Shown here piece by piece: positions 24,760 through 33,403 of a stretch of DNA of 33,855 nucleotides. Under the pieces are notes generated by a model that was given only the letters and a program-made list of their open reading frames with translations, was not told where the DNA came from and searched no databases. The translations under genes and the position numbers were made by a program. Every line of letters starts with the position of its first letter. Position 1 is the stretch's first letter. The DNA is taken from positions 1 to 33,855 of the forward strand of contig NZ_JAFKRG010000001.1 of the NCBI RefSeq assembly GCF_019038415.1, written 5' to 3'. Source of the stretch: Synechococcus sp. CCY 9618. GTDB lineage: Bacteria; Cyanobacteriota; Cyanobacteriia; PCC-6307; Cyanobiaceae.

Positions 24760-27716
24760 CAGCTGAGTCCCTCCTGGTTCTGGCTGCGGTACAGGGCGTA
24801 GTACCAGCCGCGCAGCTGCATCAGCTGGCGGTGGTTGCCCTGCTCCATCACCGCCCCCTGGTCCATCAGCACGATCAGGTCGGCGGGCTGGACGGTGGTG
24901 AGGCGATGGGTGATGAAGAAGACGGTCCGGCCTCGGAAAGCCTCGAACAGGTTGATGCAGACCTGGCGTTCGGTGGTGGCATCGAGGGCGCTCGTGGCCT
25001 CATCGAGGATCAGCATGCGGGGGTTCTGAAGCACGGCCCGGGCCAGGGCGAGGCGCTGGCGCTGGCCGCCGGACAGGCCGGCGCCCCGTTCGCCGACGCT
25101 GGAGTTGTAGCCCTGGGGCATCTGCATGATGAAGTCGTGGGCACAGGCGATGCGGGCGGCGCGGACCATCTCGGTGGCGCTGGCATCGGGCTTCACCATC
25201 AGCAGGTTGTCCCGGATGGTGCCGTCGAAGAGGAGCGAATCCTGCGGCACCACACCGATCTGGCGGCGCAGGGAATACAGCTCCACCTTGCCGATGTCGA
25301 GGCCGTCGATCAGCACGCTGCCGCGCTCGGGCGGGTAGAACCTGGACAGCAGCTTCAGCAGGGTGGACTTGCCGCTGCCGGAGCCGCCCACCAGACCCAC
25401 GAAGGAACCGGCGGCGATCTCCAGATTCACCCCGTCAAGCACCAGGGGCCCCTGGTCGCGGAAGCGGAAGGCCACATCGATGAACTGCACCCGGCCCTGG
25501 AGGGGGGGCAGGGGGATGTTGCCAGCCTGCTCCTGGGGTTGCTCGGTGGTGCGATCCACCACATCGGCCACCATGCGCAGGGCCTGGGTGTTGAACTGGA
25601 AGTCCTGCCAGGTGCTCACCAGCTGCACCAGAGGCTGGTTGATGTAGCCGGAGAGGATGCGGAAGGCGAACAGGGCGCCGATGCTGAGCTTGCCCTGGAA
25701 GATCAGCCAGATCGCCACGGCGATGACCACCAGCTGGCCGGCGTTGCTGAGGAACGTGGAGAGGTTGGCGATCGCCTCGCGGGTCACCTTGAGTTTGAAG
25801 TCTTCGCCGATGTAGGCCGCGTAGCGGTCCTGGAATTCCCAGCGGGTCTTGAGCTCGGCGTTCTGGGATTTGATCGTCTGGATGCCGGTGATGGCTTCCG
25901 TGAGGAAACTGGCGGCCCGCACGCCCTGGGCCATGGTGCGATGGATCTGGCCGCGCACCAGGGGGTTGCTCACCAGGGCCACCACCAGGATCAGAGGCAG
26001 GGTCGCCAGGGTGACCAGGGTGAGCAGGGGACTGATGGCGAACAGGATCGCCAGGTAGAGGAGGCTGAAGACGAAGTCCACCAGGGTGGGCAGGGTCTTG
26101 CCGAGCAGGAAATCGCGCAGGCGGTCGAGCTGGGAGAAGTAAAAGGTGATCTGCCCCACCGGCCGGGAGTCGAAGAAGCCCTGGGGCAGGCGCACCAGCT
26201 GGTCGAGAATGGTGGCTTTGGCGTCCTGGTCGATCCGGTTGGCCAGATCGGTGAACACGAAGCTGCGCAGGGTGCGGAAGACGCTTTCCAGAAGGGTGGC
26301 GAGCAGCATCACGGAGGCGATGCCTGCGAGGGCGCCGAGGTTGCGGCTGGCCAGCACGCTCTGGAGCAGGACGAGCAGGCCGAGAGGAAAGACCACCCTG
26401 AGGGTGTTGATCACCACTGAAGCCACCAGCACCTCGATCAGTTCACGGCGGTGCTGGTTGAGGAAGGGGGCGTACCAGCTCCAGTCGAAACGCCGTTGCT
26501 TGGCATCGGCCTTGCGATCGAAGAGGAGCAGCTCCACCATCCCTCCCTCATGGGTGATGAGCTCCTCGGCCGGCACCAGCAGGGCACCGATCTCGGCCTC
26601 CAGCAGCCGGGCGCGGCCATCGGGCTCGACGCCGTCGAGCAGGCCGAAGTGGCCGTTCTGGAGGAGCAGCGCCGGGGCGGGCACCCGGGCCAGACGACTG
26701 GCCGGCACGCGGGTCAGCACCACCCGCAGACCAAGGGTGTCCATGATCTGGCCGATGTTGACCAGGTTGAGGCTGTCCTGTCGCTGCAGGATCGCATCCA
26801 CCTGGTCGGCGAGGGCATCGCGGTTGAGGGGCAGGCCGAAGTAGTCGGCCAGGGACTGACAGACGGCGATCGGCACCGCCCGGGGCCCGCTGGCCCGGGG
26901 GAGGGCGAGCCGCCCGCCGCCATCTCCGCTGCGTCGGGGCGGTGGTTCGAGGCTGGCGGCGTAGACAGTGGCGGGAGCCGCCACCCCGGCGAGGACGGCG
27001 GGAGTGAGGGGATCGGCGCCGAGGGTGATCGGTGCTTCGGCGTCACGGGGGATCGCCAGGCCGACCAGCCGCAGCCAGGGAGCATCGGGTCCGATGGGCC
27101 GCAGCGGGCGTGGAGTCCAGGGTTCGGCCAGGGGCAGGCCGCTGCTGGCGAACCAGCGGAAGCCTGGCGGCAGGCCCATCTCCGGGGGCGCCCCCGGCAG
27201 CAGGCTGCGCAGCCGCACCTGCTCGGGGGGCACCGGCCAGTCGTCGAGCAGGGCTTCGCCGAGGGGATCACGCCGGGCCAGGGCCAGCAGCACGGCGTGG
27301 AGCTCGGCCGGGCTGGGCTGGTTGGCGAACCAGGCGCCGAATTCGGGATGGCCCGTCAGCAGTTCGCGGAAGGCGGCGGTCGGGAGCTCCAGCGCCTCCA
27401 CTTCGGTGGTGGCCCGCAGGTGCTCGCAGGGATCGCGACGCAGCAGGCCGGCCCAGCCTGCGAGGGCGCCTGGGGCGAGTCTCTCGATGGTGCGCAGGCC
27501 ACGGCCGCTGGGGCTGGGTCCGAGGCTGCGCAGCTGGCCGCTGCAGAGCAGCAGCACGCCATCGGGCATCACATCCGGGCGCAGCACCGTCTGGCCGATG
27601 CGGAATCGACGCGGCTCCAGCAGGGCGTCGATGGCTTCGATCCGGGCAGAGGGAAGCCGGTCGAAGGGGGTGAAGTCCTTGAGCAGGCCGCTCAGGGCCC
27701 GGGGCGAGGAGGTCAT
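24759..27716 (-). CDS. Type I secretion ABC exporter with cNMP-binding-like and C39-like domains
   Basis: 985 residues. Order: a cyclic-nucleotide-binding-like domain (about 15-130, RPDVMPDGVLLLCSGQLRSL); a linker; a C39-peptidase-like domain (about 275-395) with AVCQSLADYFGLPL and QNGHFGLLDGVE; six membrane helices (about 425-700); an ATPase domain with Walker A GGSGSGKST at about 777-785, signature LSGGQRQRLA at 881, Walker B MLILDE at 901 and the switch THRLTT. The usual DCG catalytic Cys is not visible upstream of Cys285, though His356 is kept, so the C39 domain is probably a non-cleaving substrate-docking CLD as in HlyB. The frame is open 31 codons further, but ATG 27716 overlaps the preceding gene by ATGA. 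Confidence 0.93.
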   Translation of the reverse strand: MTSSPRALSGLLKDFTPFDRLPSARIEAIDALLEPRRFRIGQTVLRPDVMPDGVLLLCSGQLRSLGPSPSGRGLRTIERLAPGALAGWAGLLRRDPCEHLRATTEVEALELPTAAFRELLTGHPEFGAWFANQPSPAELHAVLLALARRDPLGEALLDDWPVPPEQVRLRSLLPGAPPEMGLPPGFRWFASSGLPLAEPWTPRPLRPIGPDAPWLRLVGLAIPRDAEAPITLGADPLTPAVLAGVAAPATVYAASLEPPPRRSGDGGGRLALPRASGPRAVPIAVCQSLADYFGLPLNRDALADQVDAILQRQDSLNLVNIGQIMDTLGLRVVLTRVPASRLARVPAPALLLQNGHFGLLDGVEPDGRARLLEAEIGALLVPAEELITHEGGMVELLLFDRKADAKQRRFDWSWYAPFLNQHRRELIEVLVASVVINTLRVVFPLGLLVLLQSVLASRNLGALAGIASVMLLATLLESVFRTLRSFVFTDLANRIDQDAKATILDQLVRLPQGFFDSRPVGQITFYFSQLDRLRDFLLGKTLPTLVDFVFSLLYLAILFAISPLLTLVTLATLPLILVVALVSNPLVRGQIHRTMAQGVRAASFLTEAITGIQTIKSQNAELKTRWEFQDRYAAYIGEDFKLKVTREAIANLSTFLSNAGQLVVIAVAIWLIFQGKLSIGALFAFRILSGYINQPLVQLVSTWQDFQFNTQALRMVADVVDRTTEQPQEQAGNIPLPPLQGRVQFIDVAFRFRDQGPLVLDGVNLEIAAGSFVGLVGGSGSGKSTLLKLLSRFYPPERGSVLIDGLDIGKVELYSLRRQIGVVPQDSLLFDGTIRDNLLMVKPDASATEMVRAARIACAHDFIMQMPQGYNSSVGERGAGLSGGQRQRLALARAVLQNPRMLILDEATSALDATTERQVCINLFEAFRGRTVFFITHRLTTVQPADLIVLMDQGAVMEQGNHRQLMQLRGWYYALYRSQNQEGLS

Positions 27717-28543
27717 GGGTTCCCGTCCTCCTCCAGAAGGGCGAGCATGGCGTCGAGGGCCGGCAGGGGCTGGCCCTCCAGCAGGGTGTCCACCCGCTGC
27801 TCGAGCCATGTGTTGAAAAGCTCGCGCAGCATGAGGTTCCTGTTGGCCTCGTCCAGGGAGGCGGGCAGCAACTGTTCGAGCCGCAGCACCACCCAGCTGG
27901 CGCCGGCCTGAAAAGGGTCGAACAACTCGCCCTGCCGCCCCCGACGCAGCCGGCCCACCAGGGTCTGGTGACCGGCGGCCAGGGATACAGGGCCGATCTG
28001 GCCGCGGCTGTGGCGCTCGGGGCCACTGGAGTGAAGCGGCGCCAGCTCGGGGAAATCGGCTTCCCCCTCCGCGATCTGCTGGTGAAGTTCGGCGGCGAGC
28101 TCCTCGCTCTCGAGGCGCAGCAGGGAGTACACCACCTGGTCGAGGGCGGGTTTGCGCTGCAGGAAGCGCACCTCCACTTCCGCGCCCCAGCGTCGCCGGC
28201 AGAGGCGCTGCAGTCGCTGCTCCTGGGTGGCCAGGATGCGGAGATCCTCGAAGGTCAGGCCGCGGCTGGCAAGCCAGGCGGGTACCTGCTCATCGGCGTT
28301 GACCCCGCGGCGCTGGAGGAAGGTCCCCATCAGATCCTTCTCCTCGCCGGCCGGAAGGGGGATGGCGCGAACCAGCTGATCCAGCACCCAGGCGCGGGCC
28401 AGGGCACGGGCCTGGCCCTGCTGGCGGATCAGCCGGTTCAGCTCCGAGATCGCCATCCAGGGGCGCCCGGGGGGAAGTTCCACCACCGCCGGCTCGCGGA
28501 GCCCCGAGAGCGGCTCGGGCAGGGCCTGGCGCTGGGCGGTCAT
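27713..28543 (-). CDS. SurA/PpiC-like peptidyl-prolyl isomerase-type protein
   Basis: 276 residues. N-terminal helices (ISELNRLIRQQGQARALARA, VLDQLVRAIPLP) resemble the chaperone part of SurA/PpiC proteins, followed by a parvulin-like region with HSSGPERHSRGQIGPVSLAA (normally ...G..G.v..), LFDPFQAGASWVVLRLEQLL and a C-terminal helix. There is no signal peptide, so it is predicted to be cytoplasmic. Proteins of this type often sit beside cNMP-ABC/HlyD exporters in cyanobacteria and may hold the substrate export-competent. Parvulin active-site residues are degenerate, so isomerase activity is uncertain. It overlaps both neighbours by ATGA. Confidence 0.78.
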   Translation of the reverse strand: MTAQRQALPEPLSGLREPAVVELPPGRPWMAISELNRLIRQQGQARALARAWVLDQLVRAIPLPAGEEKDLMGTFLQRRGVNADEQVPAWLASRGLTFEDLRILATQEQRLQRLCRRRWGAEVEVRFLQRKPALDQVVYSLLRLESEELAAELHQQIAEGEADFPELAPLHSSGPERHSRGQIGPVSLAAGHQTLVGRLRRGRQGELFDPFQAGASWVVLRLEQLLPASLDEANRNLMLRELFNTWLEQRVDTLLEGQPLPALDAMLALLEEDGNP

Positions 28544-31476
28544 GGGGTCTCCTCCCGGGCCTGGCGCCGTCGGGGGTGGCCATGGGGCAGCTGCAGACGG
28601 TCGAGGGCATCCGCCATCAGGGCGAGGCCGCGCTCGCGGCTCCAGGTGCCACGGGCGTAGGCGAAGGCGGCCGCGGCCATGGCGCTCCAGGCTCGATCGT
28701 CGCTGTCCAGATGCAGGACGGCGTCGCGCCACTCCCCGGGACTGCCGGCGATGAGAACTTCCTGCCCATGGCGCAGACCGGTGGCTTCGGCCGCCAGGGG
28801 GCTGAGCACCTGGGGGATCCCATGGGCGGCGGCGGCGACCACTTTTCCCTTGAGGCCGGCGCCGGAGCGCAGGGGAGCCAGGAAGACGCGATGGCGGGCG
28901 TACACCTCGGCGGGATCGGCCACCCAGCCTGCGGGGACCACCCCCGGCTCGCCGCCCCAGCGGCTGGCCAGTTCAGGGGTCAGGCCACTGCCGTACAGGT
29001 GGAGCCGCAGCTGGGGTCGCTGGCGGTGCAGGTCGGGCCAGACCTGTTGCAGAAAAGCCTCCACACCATCGCGGTTGGGGGGGTGGCCGTAGCTGCCGAG
29101 GAAGGCGAGGCCGCTGCGCCCCTCAAGGGGGGCAGGCGCTACGGGCCCCTGCACCACCCAGGGGCAGGGGGCGGTGGCGGCCTCGCCGAGGGTTTCGGCC
29201 TCGATCACGGCCCTCTCCACATCCGAATAACTGAAGGTGAGGTGCACCTCGCGCATCACCGCCAGCTCCTGGCGCTTCACCTGCTCGACCGCTTCAAGCG
29301 CCCGGCGGGCCGCTTCACCCTCGAGGCCCTCGGCCCGGGCGGCTCGCAGCTGGCGCAGATGGTGCAGATCGGCATTGCAGAACAGCAGCCGGGCCTGCGG
29401 AGCATGGCGACGGATCAGGGGCAGTGCCTGGGAGGCGACGGTGTATCGGGTGAGATAAATCAGTTCGAACTCCCGCCCCCGCTCCGACAGGAACTGCTCA
29501 AGGGAAAGCACGAAGGGGGCATGGATCAGCTCGACACCACGGCGCTGGAGGTCTTCGCTGTAGCTGCCGAGCCAGGCGAGGTTGAGCGGCAGGAGGGTGA
29601 CCTTCCATCCGAGGGCCTGGAGCAGGTCCATCTCGACAAGGGCGGCATGGCTGCCGGCATCGCGGTCGGGCCGCGGGGTTTCCTGGTCGATGCAGAGGAC
29701 GCGGCCGCAGATGCCCCGGTCCTTGATCGCTTCGGCGGCGGCGTGGCTCGGCTCGGTGGGGCCCACAAAGGCGTCGGCCCACTTGCGCTGGAACAGCGGA
29801 GCATGGATCCCCTGGTAACGCTTGAGGCCGGTGGCCGCTGCCGTGTCGGTGCCGCAGCTCATCCCCTCATGGTGGATCACCCTGGCGAGGGCGGCATAGC
29901 GCACCGAATGGCCGGCCTGGCGCACCTTGAAGGCCAGATCGGTGTCTTCGAAGTAGGCGGGGGTGAATTCGGGGCTGAATCCGCCCAGCTCATTCCAGAG
30001 GTCCAGGCGGATGGCCAGGGCGGCGCCACTGACGTAATCCACCTGGCGGCCGTAGGCGAAGCGTGGGTCGTGGGGATTGCCGCCGCGGCCGTAATTCCAG
30101 GGTTCACCGTTGCCCCAGACGATGCCGCCCGCCTCCTGGAGCCTGCCATCGGGGTAGATCAGCTGGGCTCCCACCATCCCGGTGTCGGGCCAGCGGGTGA
30201 AGGGGTCGAGCAGCTCCTCCAGCCAGATGGCGCAGGGCTCGGTGTCGTTGTTGAGCAGCACCAAAAAGGTGCCGCGAGCCGCAGCGGCGCCCGTCTGGCA
30301 GGCCCGGTTGAAGCCGAGGGCCGCTTCATGGCGGATCAGGCGGATTCCAGGGGCCTCCCGCTGCAGGGCGTCAGCGGTGCCGTCGCTGGAGCCGTCGTCG
30401 ACCACCACGATCTCGTAGGAGATACGGGTGGGGGCATAGGCGATCGCCGCCAGGGCCCGGCGGGTGACCGCGTACTGGTTGTGCACCGGGATCACGATCG
30501 TGACCAGGGGGTCGGCCGCCACCGAAAGCCGCAGGGGCTGACGGGGGCCCCGGACGCCACCCGGCCCGGGTTCGTCGTCCCCTGCAGGAGCAGGAGACCC
30601 TTCACTGCGCCGGAGGGGCTGCTCGAGCAGGCGCTGCAGCAGGGGCAGGTCGGCCGGGAGGGGGGTGCCGTCGGCATCGGCCCAGGCCAGCCAGGTGCGC
30701 AGGCTGCGGTAGTGCTCCCTGGCCAGGGGCGAGAGCTGATCGGGAAATGGCGGCCGTCCGTGCTCCTGCAGGGCGGCCCAGGGGGTGAGGTGAAAGGGGA
30801 CCAGCTCGTAGCGCTGGTCGAGCACCCGGCCGGGGACCGTCTCCAGCTGGAGATGGTGGACATCGCCATCGCAGAGGTCGGTGGGCAGCACCGCCTCGAA
30901 GGGCCAGGGCCCCTCCGGAAGGGGCTCAGGGGGCACCACCGACAGCCGGACGGCCCCGTCGAGACGGAGCTGAAGGGCTTCCGCGCCCCGGCCCCAGCCC
31001 TGCAGGCTTGTCGCCCGCAGCTGGGTCAGACCTCCGTCCAGGATGGGACCGTACTGGCGCTGGTGGGCGATCTGTCCGTAGGTGGCCGCATCCAGCCGCA
31101 GGGGACTGCCGGCCAGCTCCAGACCCCCCTCGGCAACGGTGAGCACCCGCAGAACCAGCCCGCGGGAGAAGGGGGGCAGGGGATGCTGGGGTCCCCATCG
31201 GAAGCGGAAGCCACAGGGAAGATCGATGCCTTCGGCCGGGAGGTCGGGCCGCTCCAGGTCCGCGGTCAGTTCGGAGATGGTCAGCCGCAGGGCCGGTTGC
31301 AGCAGGTCCTCGAGGATCAGCAGCAGCCTCAGGGGCTCGGCCAAGGGCCGCAGGGGCCAGTTGCAGGCCCATCCGCTGAGCCCACCGCTCTGGCTCCAGC
31401 CCTCAAGCTGCCCCACCAAGCTGCCGCGACGCAGTTCGGACAGGGTGCTGGACAGCTCAGGGAGCATCGCAGCCAT
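28540..31476 (-). CDS. Two-domain GT2/GT4 glycosyltransferase (978 aa)
   Basis: Residues about 15-110 and 150-235 look like two related beta-rich modules (EGWSQSGGLSGWACNW, later TSLQGWGRGAEALQLRLDG) common at the N-terminus of large bacterial glycosyltransferases. A GT2 domain follows (about 322-560): VTIVIPVHNQYAVTRRALAA, VVVDDGSSDGTADAL, the metal site LLNNDTEP, and FEDTDLAFKVRQAG. The C-terminal third is GT4-like: LAFLGSYGHPPNRDGVEAFL, LHLYGSGLTPELA, LAPLRSGAGLKGKVVAAAAH. Both halves look complete, so it may add two sugars. It is first in the operon that carries the exporter. ATG 31467 is an alternative start. Confidence 0.9.
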   Translation of the reverse strand: MAAMLPELSSTLSELRRGSLVGQLEGWSQSGGLSGWACNWPLRPLAEPLRLLLILEDLLQPALRLTISELTADLERPDLPAEGIDLPCGFRFRWGPQHPLPPFSRGLVLRVLTVAEGGLELAGSPLRLDAATYGQIAHQRQYGPILDGGLTQLRATSLQGWGRGAEALQLRLDGAVRLSVVPPEPLPEGPWPFEAVLPTDLCDGDVHHLQLETVPGRVLDQRYELVPFHLTPWAALQEHGRPPFPDQLSPLAREHYRSLRTWLAWADADGTPLPADLPLLQRLLEQPLRRSEGSPAPAGDDEPGPGGVRGPRQPLRLSVAADPLVTIVIPVHNQYAVTRRALAAIAYAPTRISYEIVVVDDGSSDGTADALQREAPGIRLIRHEAALGFNRACQTGAAAARGTFLVLLNNDTEPCAIWLEELLDPFTRWPDTGMVGAQLIYPDGRLQEAGGIVWGNGEPWNYGRGGNPHDPRFAYGRQVDYVSGAALAIRLDLWNELGGFSPEFTPAYFEDTDLAFKVRQAGHSVRYAALARVIHHEGMSCGTDTAAATGLKRYQGIHAPLFQRKWADAFVGPTEPSHAAAEAIKDRGICGRVLCIDQETPRPDRDAGSHAALVEMDLLQALGWKVTLLPLNLAWLGSYSEDLQRRGVELIHAPFVLSLEQFLSERGREFELIYLTRYTVASQALPLIRRHAPQARLLFCNADLHHLRQLRAARAEGLEGEAARRALEAVEQVKRQELAVMREVHLTFSYSDVERAVIEAETLGEAATAPCPWVVQGPVAPAPLEGRSGLAFLGSYGHPPNRDGVEAFLQQVWPDLHRQRPQLRLHLYGSGLTPELASRWGGEPGVVPAGWVADPAEVYARHRVFLAPLRSGAGLKGKVVAAAAHGIPQVLSPLAAEATGLRHGQEVLIAGSPGEWRDAVLHLDSDDRAWSAMAAAAFAYARGTWSRERGLALMADALDRLQLPHGHPRRRQAREETP

Positions 31477-31531
31477 GCTGGAATCGATGGGCGAACCCTA
31501 TTGCCGCTCTGCTGCTTTGTCTCGTTCCGCC

Positions 31532-33403
31532 ATGGACCCACCAGGCGGTGAGCCGGGGGTTCGGTTGCCCCTGCGTCTGCTCGGACAGCTGGATCTGCCT
31601 GCCGAGGTGCATCGGAGGCTGCTGACACAGCTGACAGAACTGGCTGCGGGCACGCTGCGGCGGTCCCTGGAGGAAGGAGCGCTGGACGGGGCCCTCGCCG
31701 CCCACGACGATCTGGCGGCGGCGGTGACCGCGCTGGCGACCCTGAGGCCGGAGCTGGAGGCCAGCCTCTGGCCCCGATACGGCGAGCTGCTGGCCCAGCT
31801 GGTGGCCCTGGCCCACGGGGCCCTGTTCCGGGAGGGTGAGACAGCCGTCTTGATGTCGCCCCAGCAGGAGGCAAGCCTCTGCTGGCGCCTCGCCGGGATG
31901 CTCGAGGGTGGCCTGGCCCGTCCCTGGTCGCCGCCGGAATGGCTGCCGGTGCTGGAGCAGCAGCTGGTTCAGCGGGGGGCGCTGGCCTGGCAGGAGCGGC
32001 GCGAGGAAGGTCCCGAGGCCCGGGAGCGCTGCCTGGATCTGTTCCTGCGGCTGGCTCAGCTGCAGGACCCGGTGGCGCCCTGGGTGGCGCAGGCCTGCCG
32101 GGAGGGGATGGAGGCCGTGGCCGGGACCGTGCTGACCCAGGCGACGCCGGATGAAGCGTCCCTGGCGGCTCTTGCGCAACGGCTGGAGCGGTTGCCGGTG
32201 GCGGAGGAACAGCGGCAGGCCTTCGAGACGGCCCTGCTGCGAACCCGCCTGAGCCTGGAGCTGATGCAGGCCGCTCGCCGGCAGGCCCGCACCGGGGCGG
32301 AGGCGCTCGAGGTGGTGGAGCCGGAGTGGCTGGACCGGGACGATGGGGAGCCTCCGGCGAGGCCGCTTCTGCGCCTCATCCTGGAGTCCGGGGATGGGGG
32401 CCTGGAGCCGCAAACCCTTTCCCTGGCGCCGTTCCTCGATGGGGATGGGGAGGGGGCGGTGCTGGCCGTCGAGAGGTTTCTGGCCTCGGCTCCGCCGCAT
32501 GCCGCTGCGGGCCAGCCGGTACCGGATCTGCAGGCTGGCCTGGCGGCACGGGGTCTGCCGATGGGGGAGGACACCCTGATGGTGCTGCGGGCGGCGGCAG
32601 CGGCCTGGCAGGAGGCCCTCGGGGAGCGCCTGGTGCCGCTCGAACCCGCGGTCTTGGCAACGGGAGCGCTGATGGTGGAGCTGGATCCGCTGGAACTGGC
32701 GCTCCTGTGGCATCTGAGCCGGTCGCCGGAACAGGTGGAGGAAGCCCTGGGGGAACTGCGGCGCCGCCATCACGACGGTGACTTCTGGAACGCGGCGGCG
32801 GTGGAGGCCTTCCCCGCCCTGCCGGAGGCGCTGGAGGTGCTGCGGCGCTTCCAGTTGCAGGGTGGCTTCTACACGAGTTCCCACGCCCCGATGGAAAGCC
32901 TGCAGCGCTGGGCCCAGCCGGCGTTGCAGGCCCTGCTTCAGGCCCAGGTCTGGAGCGGCTCGGCCGGCACCCAGGCGCTGTGGCTCCCCTGGGGGGCGGA
33001 GGGGGGAGGATCCCTGCGTCACTCCCCCGACGCGGAGGGGCTGCTGGAGCGCCTGGGAGGCCAGGAGGTGCTGGTGGTGTCCGAGCACGGCGAGGCGATC
33101 CGGGAGGCGCACCTGGCCGGGCGTTTGTTCCGGGGTGAGCCCTTCGGTCTGCGCTGCCTGACCCCTCCGGCCAGCCGCCATCCCCAGCGGCCTGCGGCGG
33201 GATTCGAGATGAGTCTGGAAGGCTTGATCGAAGCCGTGGATCAGGCCTTCCGAGACCGTCCGTTCGCTTTGGTGTTGGCGGATTGCGGTGCCTATCGGCT
33301 CCCTCTGGCCCAGGCGGTGGTCAGCCGGTATGGGGTGATGTCGGTTGGCATCGCAGGTGGACTGCCCGGGATTGCGGCCTGGTTGACGACCCCTTGCCCC
33401 TGA
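31532..33403 (+). CDS. Large helical protein with GT-D (DUF1792)-like C-terminus
   Basis: 623 residues. The N-terminal 440 residues are Leu/Ala/Glu-rich and helical with no recognised domain. The C-terminus resembles the GT-D glycosyltransferase fold: LGGQEVLVVSEHGEAIREAH, an aromatic/Pro segment, a helix MSLEGLIEAVDQAF, then RPFALVLADCGAYRLPLAQA and YGVMSVGIAGGLPGIAAW, corresponding to the FDv.LvgaGaYglPLA and GK.aiHlGGalQ.lFGI positions of that family. Key Gln and Phe of the last motif are not conserved, so it is a divergent member. ATG 31532 is used; an in-frame ATG at 31478 would nearly touch the divergent gene. Family match is by memory of motifs. Confidence 0.7.
   Translation: MDPPGGEPGVRLPLRLLGQLDLPAEVHRRLLTQLTELAAGTLRRSLEEGALDGALAAHDDLAAAVTALATLRPELEASLWPRYGELLAQLVALAHGALFREGETAVLMSPQQEASLCWRLAGMLEGGLARPWSPPEWLPVLEQQLVQRGALAWQERREEGPEARERCLDLFLRLAQLQDPVAPWVAQACREGMEAVAGTVLTQATPDEASLAALAQRLERLPVAEEQRQAFETALLRTRLSLELMQAARRQARTGAEALEVVEPEWLDRDDGEPPARPLLRLILESGDGGLEPQTLSLAPFLDGDGEGAVLAVERFLASAPPHAAAGQPVPDLQAGLAARGLPMGEDTLMVLRAAAAAWQEALGERLVPLEPAVLATGALMVELDPLELALLWHLSRSPEQVEEALGELRRRHHDGDFWNAAAVEAFPALPEALEVLRRFQLQGGFYTSSHAPMESLQRWAQPALQALLQAQVWSGSAGTQALWLPWGAEGGGSLRHSPDAEGLLERLGGQEVLVVSEHGEAIREAHLAGRLFRGEPFGLRCLTPPASRHPQRPAAGFEMSLEGLIEAVDQAFRDRPFALVLADCGAYRLPLAQAVVSRYGVMSVGIAGGLPGIAAWLTTPCP

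Noticed and set aside
24759-27716. A lanthipeptide or double-glycine bacteriocin exporter
   Set aside because: The C39 domain appears to lack its catalytic Cys, and no small double-glycine precursor or modification enzyme is present in the window.
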